DNA of 64,000 bases from an uncultured Actinomycetes bacterium (lineage in GTDB: Bacteria > Actinomycetota > Acidimicrobiia > Acidimicrobiales > RAAP-2): positions 86,237-150,236 of the forward strand of contig CAITNF010000013.1 of NCBI GenBank assembly GCA_903893745.1, in the 5' to 3' direction. The notes beneath the pieces were generated by a model. The model was not told the DNA's origin. It saw only the letters and a list, made by a program, of their open reading frames with translations, and did no database searches. Below are positions 15,669 to 27,011 of the stretch, piece by piece; the first letter of the stretch is position 1, and each line of letters starts with the position of its first letter. The translations under genes and the position numbers were made by a program.

Positions 15669-16309
15669 GCGTTACTCCGTTGCCACTGGGCCACTTGCTC
15701 GAGGTCACCGGGCACCGTGATCTTTAGATTCTGAGGTTCACCGGCGACGATGACGACTCGGCCGCCCAATGCTTCAACGAGGGCCGCGTCATCGGTGGCG
15801 TTGGTCGCACTGGCGTGAGCTCGCTCGAGTACGTCGCGACGAAATGCTTGAGGGGTCTGCACGGTAACGAGGTCTTCACGGGGCACGGTGTTCGTGACGA
15901 CGACGTTTTCAACTTCGTGCACGACACGTTTGACCGTATCGGTGACGGGTAGGCCGGGGATTGCGGCGTCGGCACCGTGGAGCACGGCGTCGACCACGGC
16001 GCGAAACAGCGATGGCGATGCGAGGGGGCGCGCGGCGTCGTGTACGACCACCACGTCGGCGTCGCTGCAGTAGGCAAGTCCGGCGCGAACCGAATCACCA
16101 CGCGTACGGCCACCCGTAGTGACGACGTCGGCGCCGTCGCCGTTCCCGTCGTAGTTCGAGGGCACGACCAACACGACTAGTGACGCTACCGAGCGCGCCG
16201 CATCAATGCTGTGACGAGCCACCGATTGAGTACCGAGGCGCGCAAACTGCTTAGGGGCACCAAAGCGCAGACCTTGGCCGGCGGCCACGACCACGGCGGC
16301 CACCGTCAT
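15665..16309 (-). CDS. ispD: 2-C-methyl-D-erythritol 4-phosphate cytidylyltransferase
   Basis: The protein has 214 residues. The N-terminal nucleotide-binding loop is AAGQGLRFGAPKQFARLGTQSV, followed by VVVHDAARPLASPSLF and the C-terminal ITVPGDLEQVAQW. IspD makes CDP-methylerythritol from CTP and MEP. It starts two bases after the carD stop, in the conserved actinobacterial carD-ispD-ispF order. Confidence 0.95.
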   Translation of the reverse strand: MTVAAVVVAAGQGLRFGAPKQFARLGTQSVARHSIDAARSVASLVVLVVPSNYDGNGDGADVVTTGGRTRGDSVRAGLAYCSDADVVVVHDAARPLASPSLFRAVVDAVLHGADAAIPGLPVTDTVKRVVHEVENVVVTNTVPREDLVTVQTPQAFRRDVLERAHASATNATDDAALVEALGGRVVIVAGEPQNLKITVPGDLEQVAQWQRSNA

Positions 16310-16311
16310 GA

Positions 16312-16800
16312 CTAGGGAAGAACTGAGGCGAGCTTTTCTTCAGCCGCTTCAGTGTCAACGTTGAGGGCGAAGGTCAACTCGGACACCAAGATCTGACGAG
16401 CTCGCGTCAACATGCGCTTTTCCCCCGCCGAGAGGCCCTTGTCCTTGTCGCGGATTGAGAGGTTGCGCACCACTTCAGCGACTTGGTAGATGTCGCCCGA
16501 ACGAAGCTTCTCGGAGTGGTTCTTGAAACGTCGTGACCAGTTAGTCGGCATACGAGCTTCCTTCTTGCGAAGCACGGCAAAGACTTCTTCGACCTCTTCG
16601 TCATTGATGACGTCGCGCAGACCCACTGATTCAGCGTTGGCGACCGGGACCATCAAGACCAGGTCGGTGTAGGCGACCTTCAACTTCAAGTAGTCCTGCT
16701 TGACGTCAAAGGCGGTCATTTTTTCAATCTTTTCCACGGTGCACGCACCATGGTGGGGGTAGACGAGACGATCGCCTTTTTTGTACTTACGAACGGTCAT
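16312..16800 (-). CDS. carD: CarD-family RNA polymerase-binding transcription regulator
   Basis: The protein has 162 residues. The N-terminal Tudor-like RNA polymerase interaction domain reads YKKGDRLVYPHHGACTVEKIEK. The helical C-terminal DNA-binding domain includes PTNWSRRFKNHSEKLRSGDIYQVAEVVRNL, with the conserved Trp that inserts at the upstream edge of the transcription bubble. CarD stabilises open complexes, notably at rRNA promoters. GGAG precedes the ATG by about nine bases. Confidence 0.96.
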   Translation of the reverse strand: MTVRKYKKGDRLVYPHHGACTVEKIEKMTAFDVKQDYLKLKVAYTDLVLMVPVANAESVGLRDVINDEEVEEVFAVLRKKEARMPTNWSRRFKNHSEKLRSGDIYQVAEVVRNLSIRDKDKGLSAGEKRMLTRARQILVSELTFALNVDTEAAEEKLASVLP

Positions 16801-16872
16801 AGACGGAGGGTTCTCCTAAAGAACTAGCCCATTTCAGGGCGTCAGGGGATTATCTATTCTACCATTACTTGT

Positions 16873-18216
16873 TCACAAGGTGCCGTTTCGGGCCACCATC
16901 AAGGCTTCGGCGAGTGAACGGCACCGGTGCACGACTAAACCCGGGGTTTCGTCGAGTTCACCCTCGGCGGGCACGATGATCGCTTCGGCCCCCAATCGAT
17001 GCGCTTCGCGCACGCGTCGAGCGAGACCGGTCACTGGCCGCAGTTCACCGGCGAGGCCCACTTCACCCACCGCCACCATGGTGCGCGCCACGGCGAAATG
17101 CTGCACCGCCGACGCCACGGCCAGAGCCAGCGCGAGGTCGACTCCCGGCTCGCTGGCCGGCAGTCCACCCGCCGTGGCCACGAAGACGTCCGCGCCGCTG
17201 GTGTCAATGGTGCAGCGCGCCTCGAGTACCGCGAGCAAGAGCGCCAGGCGCTGTGAAGAGACCTGGTGGGCCACGCGGCGCGGCGAGCCAATGCCCGACG
17301 CGACGAGCGCCTGGACTTCCACCAGCAGTGAACGTGAGCCGTCGTTCGTCACCGTCACGACGACTCCGGGTACGTCGAGATCGGCGCCACGAAGTTTGAG
17401 AGCGGCGTCGGGCAACTCGCGCAGACCTTCGTTCGCCATCTCGAGGAGTCCGACTTCGCCCGTGGGACCAAAGCGATGCTTCATCGCTCGAAGTAGCCGC
17501 AGCGTGCCGTGTCGATCGCCCTCGACGCGTATCACGGTGTCGACCAGATGTTCGAGCGCTCGCGGTCCCGCCAGCTCACCATCTTTAGTGACGTGACCCA
17601 CCAGCACGAGCGCGATGCCCGTCGATTTCGCAACGGCGCAGAGTCGTTCTGCCGCGTGGCGAACCTGGGGCACCGAACCCGCAACGCTCGACAGCGTGTC
17701 GTCACTCATCGCCGAAATTGAGTCAATCACCGCGACCGTAGGGCGACGCTCGCGCAGTAACTGCTCGGCATCAGCGACGTTCGTAGTGGCGGCCACGTCG
17801 AGTCCATCGGGCACGTCACCGAGTCGTCGCGCCCGCTGGGCGACCTGGGCCGGTGACTCCTCGGCCGCAATCAGTAAGACCGCGTGGCCGGCTTGGGCGA
17901 GTGCGCGCAGCGTCATCAGGGCCAGGGTGGACTTACCCACGCCCGGCTCACCAAAGAGCAGTGTCGTGGAACCTTCGACGAAACCGCCGCCCAGCACTCG
18001 ATCAAACTCACCCACGCCCGTTGACGTGCACTGGGCCGCGTCGTCACTTACGTCACGAAGCGAGGTGGTCTGCAGCGGTACCGCCGATTTCGACGCAGCG
18101 ACCTGACGCTCCTCGTCGAGCGTGTTCCACTCACCACAGCCCGGACAGCGTCCAACCCACCGAGGCGAGTTAGTGCCGCACTCGCGACAGACGTGGATTG
18201 AGTGGCTCTTCACCAC
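16873..18216 (-). CDS. radA: DNA repair protein RadA
   Basis: The protein has 447 residues. The N-terminal zinc finger is CRECGTNSPRWVGRCPGCGEW. The RecA-like core has Walker A GEPGVGKST and the RadA motif KHRFG (KNRFG in most family members). The C-terminus is a Lon-protease-like domain (SGADVFVATAGGLPASEPGVDLALALAVASA) without the Ser-Lys dyad being evident. RadA drives branch migration in recombination. It is followed by carD; the disA gene often found beside radA is absent here. Confidence 0.96.
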   Translation of the reverse strand: MVKSHSIHVCRECGTNSPRWVGRCPGCGEWNTLDEERQVAASKSAVPLQTTSLRDVSDDAAQCTSTGVGEFDRVLGGGFVEGSTTLLFGEPGVGKSTLALMTLRALAQAGHAVLLIAAEESPAQVAQRARRLGDVPDGLDVAATTNVADAEQLLRERRPTVAVIDSISAMSDDTLSSVAGSVPQVRHAAERLCAVAKSTGIALVLVGHVTKDGELAGPRALEHLVDTVIRVEGDRHGTLRLLRAMKHRFGPTGEVGLLEMANEGLRELPDAALKLRGADLDVPGVVVTVTNDGSRSLLVEVQALVASGIGSPRRVAHQVSSQRLALLLAVLEARCTIDTSGADVFVATAGGLPASEPGVDLALALAVASAVQHFAVARTMVAVGEVGLAGELRPVTGLARRVREAHRLGAEAIIVPAEGELDETPGLVVHRCRSLAEALMVARNGTL

Positions 18217-18243
18217 CGCGACCCTACGTCCTCGCTGTGACGT

Positions 18244-20748
<2,505 letters not shown>

Positions 20749-20849
20749 TTGACACCCTTTTCGTATCGATACTTAGCAGTGTACCGGCGAGTCGCGACGT
20801 TCCGTCCTCGCCCCACCGACCAAGTAGAACACTCCCCTAAGGTGGTGGG

Positions 20850-21827
20850 GTGAATCCGTTCGAGCGACTTGATCTGCCCGTGGTCGAGTCCGATTTGGCC
20901 CGTCTCGAGGGGCTACTCGCCGAGTCCGTGATATTTGGCGATGACTACCTGGACCAGGTCACGACTCACCTCATTTACGCGGGGGGCAAGCGCCTACGAC
21001 CACTGCTGGCCGTCGCCTCGGCGACCGGTGGCGCGCGCGCCGCTTCGTCGAACGACCTCTTGGGTGGCGTCGCGCTCGAGCTGATGCACCTAGCGTCGCT
21101 CTACCACGACGACGTCATGGACGAGGCCGAAGTGCGTCGCAACGTTGACAGCGTGAACGCCCGCTACGGCAACCTGATCGCCATCGTCGCCGGGGACTAC
21201 TTGATGGCGCGCTCGGCCGCGATTGCTGCCGACCTCGGCACTGACGTAGCCGGACTCCTCGCGCGCACGCTCGCGTGGTTGACGCGTGGACAGGTCTCCG
21301 AAGTACGAACCTCGTTCTCCGTCGAGCGCACCGAGAAGGACTACTACGAGGCGATCGAGGGTAAGACCGCGTCGCTCATGTCGTCAAGCTGTCGGGTGGG
21401 AGCCATGACGGCTCACCTCGACGCCGACCAGACTGAAGCTCTGGCCGAGTTTGGTCGCTGCTTTGGGATGATCTATCAGCTACGCGATGACATTCTCGAT
21501 CTCACCGCCACCAACAACCAGCTCGGAAAACCGGCGGGCCAGGACCTCGCCGAGGGTGTCTATAACCTGCCAACGTTGTTTGCCCTTCGTGACGCTCGCG
21601 TGGGCGATGAGTTGCGCAGTGTGCTCGGGGCCGCGCTCGATGACGAGGCTCGCGAACGGGCTCGCAAACTCGTCGTCGCTACTGACGGCATTGGCGAAAC
21701 CATGCTCGCCGCGAAGAGCTTCATGGCTCAAGCCCACGAGTCACTCGCGGTCGTGCCGCACGCACCACTGCGCGCCGGCTTTGGCTCGCTCATCGAGTCG
21801 TTGCTCGAAGACCTGCCCGCGTACTAA
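20850..21827 (+). CDS. Trans-polyprenyl diphosphate synthase
   Basis: The protein has 325 residues from GTG after AAGGTGG. GGKRLRPLL binds isopentenyl diphosphate. The first Asp-rich motif is HDDVMDEA and the second is LRDDILD. Such enzymes extend an allylic diphosphate with IPP to make long all-trans chains, commonly the menaquinone side chain in this phylum. Residues before the first Asp motif (MHLASLYHDD) are small, consistent with a long-chain product, but the exact length cannot be read. It ends directly against convergent lysS. Confidence 0.93.
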   Translation: MNPFERLDLPVVESDLARLEGLLAESVIFGDDYLDQVTTHLIYAGGKRLRPLLAVASATGGARAASSNDLLGGVALELMHLASLYHDDVMDEAEVRRNVDSVNARYGNLIAIVAGDYLMARSAAIAADLGTDVAGLLARTLAWLTRGQVSEVRTSFSVERTEKDYYEAIEGKTASLMSSSCRVGAMTAHLDADQTEALAEFGRCFGMIYQLRDDILDLTATNNQLGKPAGQDLAEGVYNLPTLFALRDARVGDELRSVLGAALDDEARERARKLVVATDGIGETMLAAKSFMAQAHESLAVVPHAPLRAGFGSLIESLLEDLPAY

Positions 21828-23231
21828 TTAGTCGCGCAGCGGTTTCAGAGTCGGGAAGGCAATCACTTCGCGAATGCTCGCCTCATCGGCAATCAGCATT
21901 GCTAAGCGGTCCATGCCCAGTCCGAGGCCAGCCGTCGGCGGTAGTCCCCACTCGAGCGCCTTGATGTAATCCTCGTCAATGGCCATGGCCTCGGGGTCAC
22001 CGGCGGCGGCCAACCGAGCCTGGTCCTCGAAGCGCGTGCGCTGATCGACCGGATCGTTTAGTTCACTAAAGCCGTTGGAGAGTTCTCGCCCCACCGCGTA
22101 GGACTCGAAGCGCTCCGTGAGCTCGGGGTCGTCCTGGCGACGACGCGCCAGCGGTGAGACCTCCACGGGGAAGTCCGTGACAAAGATTGGGTCCCAGAGT
22201 GAGTCTTCGCAGGTCACCTCGAAGAGTTCGGCGAGGCAGCGACCGGGACCCCACGACGCGTGGACCTCAACACCGCGCTCGCCCAGCAGCGCCGCGAGCC
22301 GTTCTCGAGGAGTGTGCACCGACACGTCTTCGCCCACGGCCTCACTGGCCAATTCCGCCATGGTGCGCCGCGGCCACGGGGCCGCGAAGGAGAAGGGGCG
22401 ATCTTGGTACGTGACCTCAGTCGTACCGAGCACGTCACGAGCCACGCCAGCGACGAGCTCCTCGGTGAACGACATCATGTCCTCGTAGTTCCAGTACGCC
22501 GCGTAGAGCTCGAGCATGGTGAACTCGGGGTTGTGGCGAGGGCTGAGTCCTTCGTTGCGAAAGACTCGTCCGAGTTCAAAGACTCGCTCAAAGCCCCCCA
22601 CCACGAGCCGCTTGAGCCAGAGCTCGGGGGCAATGCGCAAGAACAGGTCGCTGCCCAACGCGTGATGGTGCGTCGTGAAGGGCTTGGCCGCCGCGCCCGT
22701 CGCGATGGCGTTCAAAATCGGCGTCTCAACTTCAATGAAGTTCGCCGCCCAGCAGCGTTCCCGGGTGGCGCGTAGTACTTCACTTCGCCGCGCGAGTGAC
22801 GTGCGCGACTTCTCATTGGCCCACAGGTCGGCTTCACGGTGACGATAACGCAGATCGAAGTCGGCAATCCCGGCCCACTTGTCACCAAAGTTGTGCAAGG
22901 CCGTAGCGAGCTTCACCCACGTCGCTACCTTGATCGAAAGTTCGCCGCGCTTCGTGCGCACGACCTCGCCCGTAACACCCACCCAGTCACCGAGGTGGAG
23001 TTTGGCGAACTCGTCGAAATCGGCACAGACCGCCGCCAGCGCGAAGAGCTGAATCTCACCCGACGAGTCGCGCATGGTCGCAAAAGCCAACTTGCCTTGG
23101 GTGCGGAGCAACATCACCCGACCGGCGACCTTCACGACGTCGCCCGACTCTTCACCATCGACGAGATGGGCGTAGGAGGTCTGGAGTGCGCCGGCGAAGG
23201 CGTTATGAGCAAATGAGTACGGCGTGGTCAC
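21828..23231 (-). CDS. lysS: Lysyl-tRNA synthetase, class II
   Basis: The protein has 467 residues. The N-terminal OB-fold anticodon-binding domain covers residues 30-125 (VKVAGRVMLLRTQGKLAFATMRD). The class II core has motif 2 FRNEGLSPRHNPEFTMLE and motif 3 GLGMDRLAML, and the LysRS-type stretch ATGAAAKPFTTHHHALGSDLFLRIAPELWLKRL. It charges tRNA-Lys. The first 25 residues are shorter than in most LysRS. GTGA overlaps the coaX stop, so it ends the coaX-panC transcript. Confidence 0.96.
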   Translation of the reverse strand: MTTPYSFAHNAFAGALQTSYAHLVDGEESGDVVKVAGRVMLLRTQGKLAFATMRDSSGEIQLFALAAVCADFDEFAKLHLGDWVGVTGEVVRTKRGELSIKVATWVKLATALHNFGDKWAGIADFDLRYRHREADLWANEKSRTSLARRSEVLRATRERCWAANFIEVETPILNAIATGAAAKPFTTHHHALGSDLFLRIAPELWLKRLVVGGFERVFELGRVFRNEGLSPRHNPEFTMLELYAAYWNYEDMMSFTEELVAGVARDVLGTTEVTYQDRPFSFAAPWPRRTMAELASEAVGEDVSVHTPRERLAALLGERGVEVHASWGPGRCLAELFEVTCEDSLWDPIFVTDFPVEVSPLARRRQDDPELTERFESYAVGRELSNGFSELNDPVDQRTRFEDQARLAAAGDPEAMAIDEDYIKALEWGLPPTAGLGLGMDRLAMLIADEASIREVIAFPTLKPLRD

Positions 23232-24061
23232 GAAGCGTCTCCCGAATGGTTCCGTTCATGAACGATACGCAATCCGTGGAGGGTCAACCATGGTTCGACG
23301 TGATTAACGAGTTTCGTGTGGGGGGCAATCAGTCCCGCGAGTCCCCCGGTGGCAATGACCGGTGCGCTACCCAACTCATCCAAAATACGCTCGGCGAGCC
23401 CGTCCACCTGGGCGGCGAAGCCGTAGAGCACGCCTGATTGGATGGATTCCACGGTCGAGCGACCAATGACCGAACGGGGCTTGACTAACTCGACCGAACG
23501 TAATGCCGCCGCCTCGCTGTAGAGCGCCTCGAGCGAAATGGCGACCCCGGGGGCAATCGCCCCACCCAGGTACTCACCCTGAGCCGAGATCACGTCAAAG
23601 GTCGTTGCCGTACCCAGGTCCACCACAATGGACGGTCCCGGGTAGAGGTCGAAGGCGCCGACCGAATTCGCAATACGATCGGGGCCCACCTCACGTGGGT
23701 TGTCGTAGAGAATCGGCATGCCCGACTTGGTGCCCGGTCCGAGCACCGTCACGTTGAGTTCACTGAACCAACGGTTGGCCATGCGGCGAAGTTGGGTGGT
23801 GACCGACGGCACCGACGAACAGATAGCGATTGCGCTGACCGCGGTGCGCAGATCTAACCCTTCGAGGTCGAGGAGTTGGGTCAGCACCATGGCGTACTCG
23901 TCCGGCGTGCGATCGGGCACTGTGGAGAGGCGCCAGTGAAAGGCCAAACCTCGCTCATCGTTCGCGCGAGCAAAGCCCATCGCGTCGGGCGCCTCGGGTC
24001 GCGAACCCCCAAAGAGACCAATGACGGTCTCAGTATTTCCTACGTCAATTGCGAGTAGCAC
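23228..24061 (-). CDS. coaX: Type III pantothenate kinase
   Basis: The protein has 277 residues of the ASKHA kinase fold: LLAIDVGNTETVIGLFGG (phosphate 1 loop), VDLGTATTFDVI (phosphate 2), GGAIAPGVAISLEAL and PVIATGGLAG. CoaX phosphorylates pantothenate in coenzyme A synthesis and usually needs a monovalent cation. The start GTG shares its G with the panC stop (TAGTG). It follows panC, so pantothenate production and use are linked. Confidence 0.95.
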   Translation of the reverse strand: MLLAIDVGNTETVIGLFGGSRPEAPDAMGFARANDERGLAFHWRLSTVPDRTPDEYAMVLTQLLDLEGLDLRTAVSAIAICSSVPSVTTQLRRMANRWFSELNVTVLGPGTKSGMPILYDNPREVGPDRIANSVGAFDLYPGPSIVVDLGTATTFDVISAQGEYLGGAIAPGVAISLEALYSEAAALRSVELVKPRSVIGRSTVESIQSGVLYGFAAQVDGLAERILDELGSAPVIATGGLAGLIAPHTKLVNHVEPWLTLHGLRIVHERNHSGDAS

Positions 24062-24918
24062 TACTCCCCCTGCGCCACGAGTTGCACTGGTCCATTATCG
24101 ATTAATCGAACGCCATCGACGGTGCACGCGAGCAGCGCTCGAGCCACGCCAGAGTTGGTGTCACTCGACGGCACCAAGGTGAGTGGGTCAACGACTTCGG
24201 CGTAGATCGGCTCGAGTGATGACGAGTGCAGACTCTCCAAGAGTCGGGCCCGATGTTCGCTCGCTCGAGCTGGCTGAGCCGCCACGAGGGCGAGCGCTCG
24301 AGAGAGTGCCGTCGCGCGCGCACGTCCCGATTCAGTGAGCTGCACGTTGCGACTCGACAGGGCGAGTCCGTCGGGGTCACGGATGATGGGACAGCCCACG
24401 ACCTCAACATCGAGGGCTAGGTCACGCACCATCGCTCGGATGACGCCGAGCTGTTGAAAGTCCTTTTCCCCGAAGTATGCGCGACAGGGACCAGTAATCG
24501 CGAAGAGCTTCGCTACGACGCTCGCCACTCCGTCAAAGTGGCCGGGCCGACCCACTCCTTCGAGGTGATCACTAATTCCACGCACCGAGACGGTCGTTGC
24601 CGTGGGCTCGGGATAGTTTGGCCACATGGCGACGAGGCTGGGCGCGATCAGACAGTCAACGCCAAAACGTTCGGCCGCCGCAAAGTCAGCGTCAGGTGTG
24701 CGCGGATAGCTGGCGAGGTCGCGGTCGTTATGGAACTGGCGGGGATTGACGAAGATGGTGGCGAGCACCACGTCGCCGTGCTCGTGAGCCGCACGCACCA
24801 GTGAGCCGTGGCCTTCGTGCAGCGCCCCCATGGTTGGTACTAGTCCCACTCGACGCCCGCGCGCGCGCTGCTCGTGAGCGTAGCGACGCCACTGGTCAAT
24901 GTCGCTCAACTGGTCCAT
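24061..24918 (-). CDS. panC: Pantothenate synthetase
   Basis: The protein has 285 residues. VGLVPTMGALHEGHGSLVRAAH holds the HIGH-like site. FVNPRQFHNDRDLASYPRT, YFGEKDFQQLGVIRAMVRDL and ALSSRNVQLT (KMSKS-like region) follow. It joins pantoate and beta-alanine using ATP. The TGATG overlap with the DUF2520 gene upstream and TAGTG with coaX downstream show tight coupling. Confidence 0.96.
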   Translation of the reverse strand: MDQLSDIDQWRRYAHEQRARGRRVGLVPTMGALHEGHGSLVRAAHEHGDVVLATIFVNPRQFHNDRDLASYPRTPDADFAAAERFGVDCLIAPSLVAMWPNYPEPTATTVSVRGISDHLEGVGRPGHFDGVASVVAKLFAITGPCRAYFGEKDFQQLGVIRAMVRDLALDVEVVGCPIIRDPDGLALSSRNVQLTESGRARATALSRALALVAAQPARASEHRARLLESLHSSSLEPIYAEVVDPLTLVPSSDTNSGVARALLACTVDGVRLIDNGPVQLVAQGE

Positions 24919-25637
24919 CAGGTGAGCATCTCGGTGCGACGAAGTTCGGCGAGCTCGAAGGCGGCGTTCGCGAGTGCCACGTACGTGGCGCGCTCTGATT
25001 CGGGGATGGCTTGAAGGTGCGCGTCAATGGTGACCATGTCACCGCGCGACGCCGGTCCGGTGAGCGCCTCGTGGGGGCCGTAGGTGGCAACGTCCTCGAG
25101 CGCCCGACGCGCCAGCGGCAAAAAGTCCTCTAACGTCAATCCCGCACTGACGGCGAGTGACTCCACGTGAGCGAGCAGCGCGACCAGGTGATTCGCCGCC
25201 ACGGTGGCCGTTGCGTGGTAGCGACTTCGCTGAGCGTCATCGAGACGTCGAGCGACCCCTCCGACTGCGGCCACGAGTTCATCGACCAACGCGTCACCGG
25301 CCACGCAGTAGACGGCCCCCGCCAAGCGATCGGCACCGAGTCCGTCAGCGAGCAACGTCGTCAGAGGGTGCATCGACGCGACGCGCGGGTGCGGAGCCAA
25401 CCCTTCAAGCGTGCGCGACCCAGCGACGTGCACGACGACTCGATGATCGCTCACCGGTACCTGCGACGCGACGCTTACCAGCGCGTCATCGGGGACGCAC
25501 AGCATCACCACGTCGACGTCGTCGCCAATCAAGTCGACTTGATCGTGATGCAGCAGCGTGGTCGTAAAACTCACTCGACGAAAGGCCGTCGCGAATGAAG
25601 TGCCCGCGCGGCCCGATCCAATAATGACGATGTGCAT
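24918..25637 (-). CDS. Rossmann-like DUF2520 oxidoreductase
   Basis: The protein has 239 residues. The N-terminal NAD(P)-binding loop is IVIIGSGRAGTSFATAF, and VVVHVAGSRTLEGLAPHPRVASMHPLTTL lines the active-site region. The helical C-terminal DUF2520 domain is YHATATVAANHLVALLAHVESLA. The fold resembles ketopantoate reductase and pyrroline-carboxylate reductase. Its position directly before panC is commonly conserved, and ketopantoate reduction is a plausible but unproven role. Confidence 0.88.
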   Translation of the reverse strand: MHIVIIGSGRAGTSFATAFRRVSFTTTLLHHDQVDLIGDDVDVVMLCVPDDALVSVASQVPVSDHRVVVHVAGSRTLEGLAPHPRVASMHPLTTLLADGLGADRLAGAVYCVAGDALVDELVAAVGGVARRLDDAQRSRYHATATVAANHLVALLAHVESLAVSAGLTLEDFLPLARRALEDVATYGPHEALTGPASRGDMVTIDAHLQAIPESERATYVALANAAFELAELRRTEMLT

Positions 25638-25681
25638 CTCTGCTCCGATCCGTTCCAGCCCCTCGCGGGTGCCGTTCGGTG

Positions 25682-26149
25682 TTAGCGCAACGACTCGAGT
25701 GTACCTAGTGCGACGACTCGGCCGCGAGCGCCCGCGAGTTGCTCCTCACTAACTAGGTCGGGGGCGAGCTCGGCGAGAGGAACCAGCACGAAGGCGCGCT
25801 CGTAGAGACGAGGGTGGGGCACCAAGATTTCGGGGTCATCACTGACCATCTCGCCCACGAGCAGCACGTCAACGTCGAGCGTGCGCGGGCCCCAGCGCAC
25901 TTCACGAGTCCGCAGCGCGTCGCGCTCGGCGTGACGCGCGCGCTCGAGCAGCGCTCGCGGGCCGTCAGTCGTCATCACCTCGACGACCAGATTCCAAAAA
26001 TCGTCTTGGCTGACCCCACCCACCGGCTCGGTTTCGTAGACCCGCGACACTCGACTCGCGTCGCTTTCGACCACGAGTTCCAGACCTCGCGCTAGGTACG
26101 CGCCGCGGTCACCCATATTGGAGCCCAGCGAAAGATAGGCGCGATGCAC
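25682..26149 (-). CDS. folK: 6-hydroxymethyl-7,8-dihydropterin pyrophosphokinase
   Basis: The protein has 155 residues: AYLSLGSNMGDRGAYLARGLE, VYETEPVGGVSQDDFWNLVVE and WGPRTLDVDVLLVGE with the metal-binding DxD, then VPHPRLYERAFVLVPL. It transfers pyrophosphate from ATP to the pterin in folate synthesis. It overlaps the folB stop by one base. Confidence 0.96.
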   Translation of the reverse strand: MHRAYLSLGSNMGDRGAYLARGLELVVESDASRVSRVYETEPVGGVSQDDFWNLVVEVMTTDGPRALLERARHAERDALRTREVRWGPRTLDVDVLLVGEMVSDDPEILVPHPRLYERAFVLVPLAELAPDLVSEEQLAGARGRVVALGTLESLR

Positions 26150-26514
26150 TAGTCGCGACGAAGGGTACAGCGCACGCCCACCGAGTCAACGTCCTCGGCG
26201 ACGGGCGGGCGAGTCTTACGCACCGCGACGGTCACCGCTTCGATCTCGGGGTCGTAGGCGAGAATCGCCAAACCAACGCGCGACGCGAGCGTTTCGAGCA
26301 AGAGAAACTCACCATCGACGGTAACGCGTTCGACCAACGTCAGCACTTCGGCGTAGTTGGTGGTTGCGGTGAGATCATCACGTAGGGCGGCGTCACTCAG
26401 TGAACGTTCCAGGTCCAGATCAAAGACCAGCGGCTGCACTCGCGTTCGCTCTTCGGGCAAGACACCAACAATCGCACTGCAGCGAAGGCCGCGCAGTTCA
26501 ATACGGTCGCTCAC
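26149..26514 (-). CDS. folB: Dihydroneopterin aldolase
   Basis: The protein has 121 residues: RIELRGLRCSAIVGVLPEERTRVQPLVFDLDLE, TNYAEVLTLVERV, and EFLLLETLASRVGLAILAYDPEIEAVTVAVRKTRPP. It forms 6-hydroxymethyldihydropterin. GTGA overlaps the preceding gene, and the order folP, unknown gene, folB, folK is operon-like. Confidence 0.94.
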   Translation of the reverse strand: MSDRIELRGLRCSAIVGVLPEERTRVQPLVFDLDLERSLSDAALRDDLTATTNYAEVLTLVERVTVDGEFLLLETLASRVGLAILAYDPEIEAVTVAVRKTRPPVAEDVDSVGVRCTLRRD

Positions 26515-27011
26515 GCGGTGGCCTCGGGTAAATCCATCAGCACGGTTCGACCATCGGGTCCAATCGAGCGGCGAAAGAGTCGTTCGATGAGGGCAATAGA
26601 GGTCGGGACCGTGGGCACTTTCTTTGACCAGACTAAGTAGCCAGCAATGACGCCCAGCAGGTGGTCCGAGACTTCGTCACCGTGTAGCAACACCGTGACG
26701 TTGTTTTCCATTGAGCCCGCGAGGTCGCGGTAGCAGGCTCCCAGTACGTCGCGTTGCTGGGGTCCACCGCGCAGGGCGTAGTGGCTCGCGGTGAGTCCGT
26801 GTTCAAAGTAGGCACTCAAGTTCTGCATCACCGGCAGAATTGAAATCACGCGACCAAATCCCTGGTGCTTCAACCAGAGCAGTTCCTCGTCACGGCGCAC
26901 TCGACGATGCACCGAGGTTGAACCACCCGGTCGCTCCGAGACGGCCAGCAGCCCGCGATAGACCCAGATGAAACTGCGCGGCTCGATCCCGGCCGCCCAC
27001 TTGCCCCTCAC
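26511..27011 (-). CDS. Predicted catalytically dead dual-specificity-phosphatase-like protein in the folate operon
   Basis: The start is GTG 27011, overlapping the folP stop (GTGA), after AGGAGAGG. This is preferred over TTG 27035. The protein has 166 residues. The layout resembles a cysteine phosphatase: DEELLWLKHQGFGRVISIL resembles the strand and helix before the catalytic loop, and VTVLLHGDEVSDHLLGVIAGYL takes the place of the V-x-V-H-C-x5-R loop. The catalytic Cys would be Gly and the Arg would be His, so classical phosphatase activity is unlikely. It may bind a phosphorylated ligand or serve as a scaffold. Overlap with both folP and folB suggests a link to folate synthesis. Family match is by eye only. 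Confidence 0.6.
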   Translation of the reverse strand: MRGKWAAGIEPRSFIWVYRGLLAVSERPGGSTSVHRRVRRDEELLWLKHQGFGRVISILPVMQNLSAYFEHGLTASHYALRGGPQQRDVLGACYRDLAGSMENNVTVLLHGDEVSDHLLGVIAGYLVWSKKVPTVPTSIALIERLFRRSIGPDGRTVLMDLPEATA

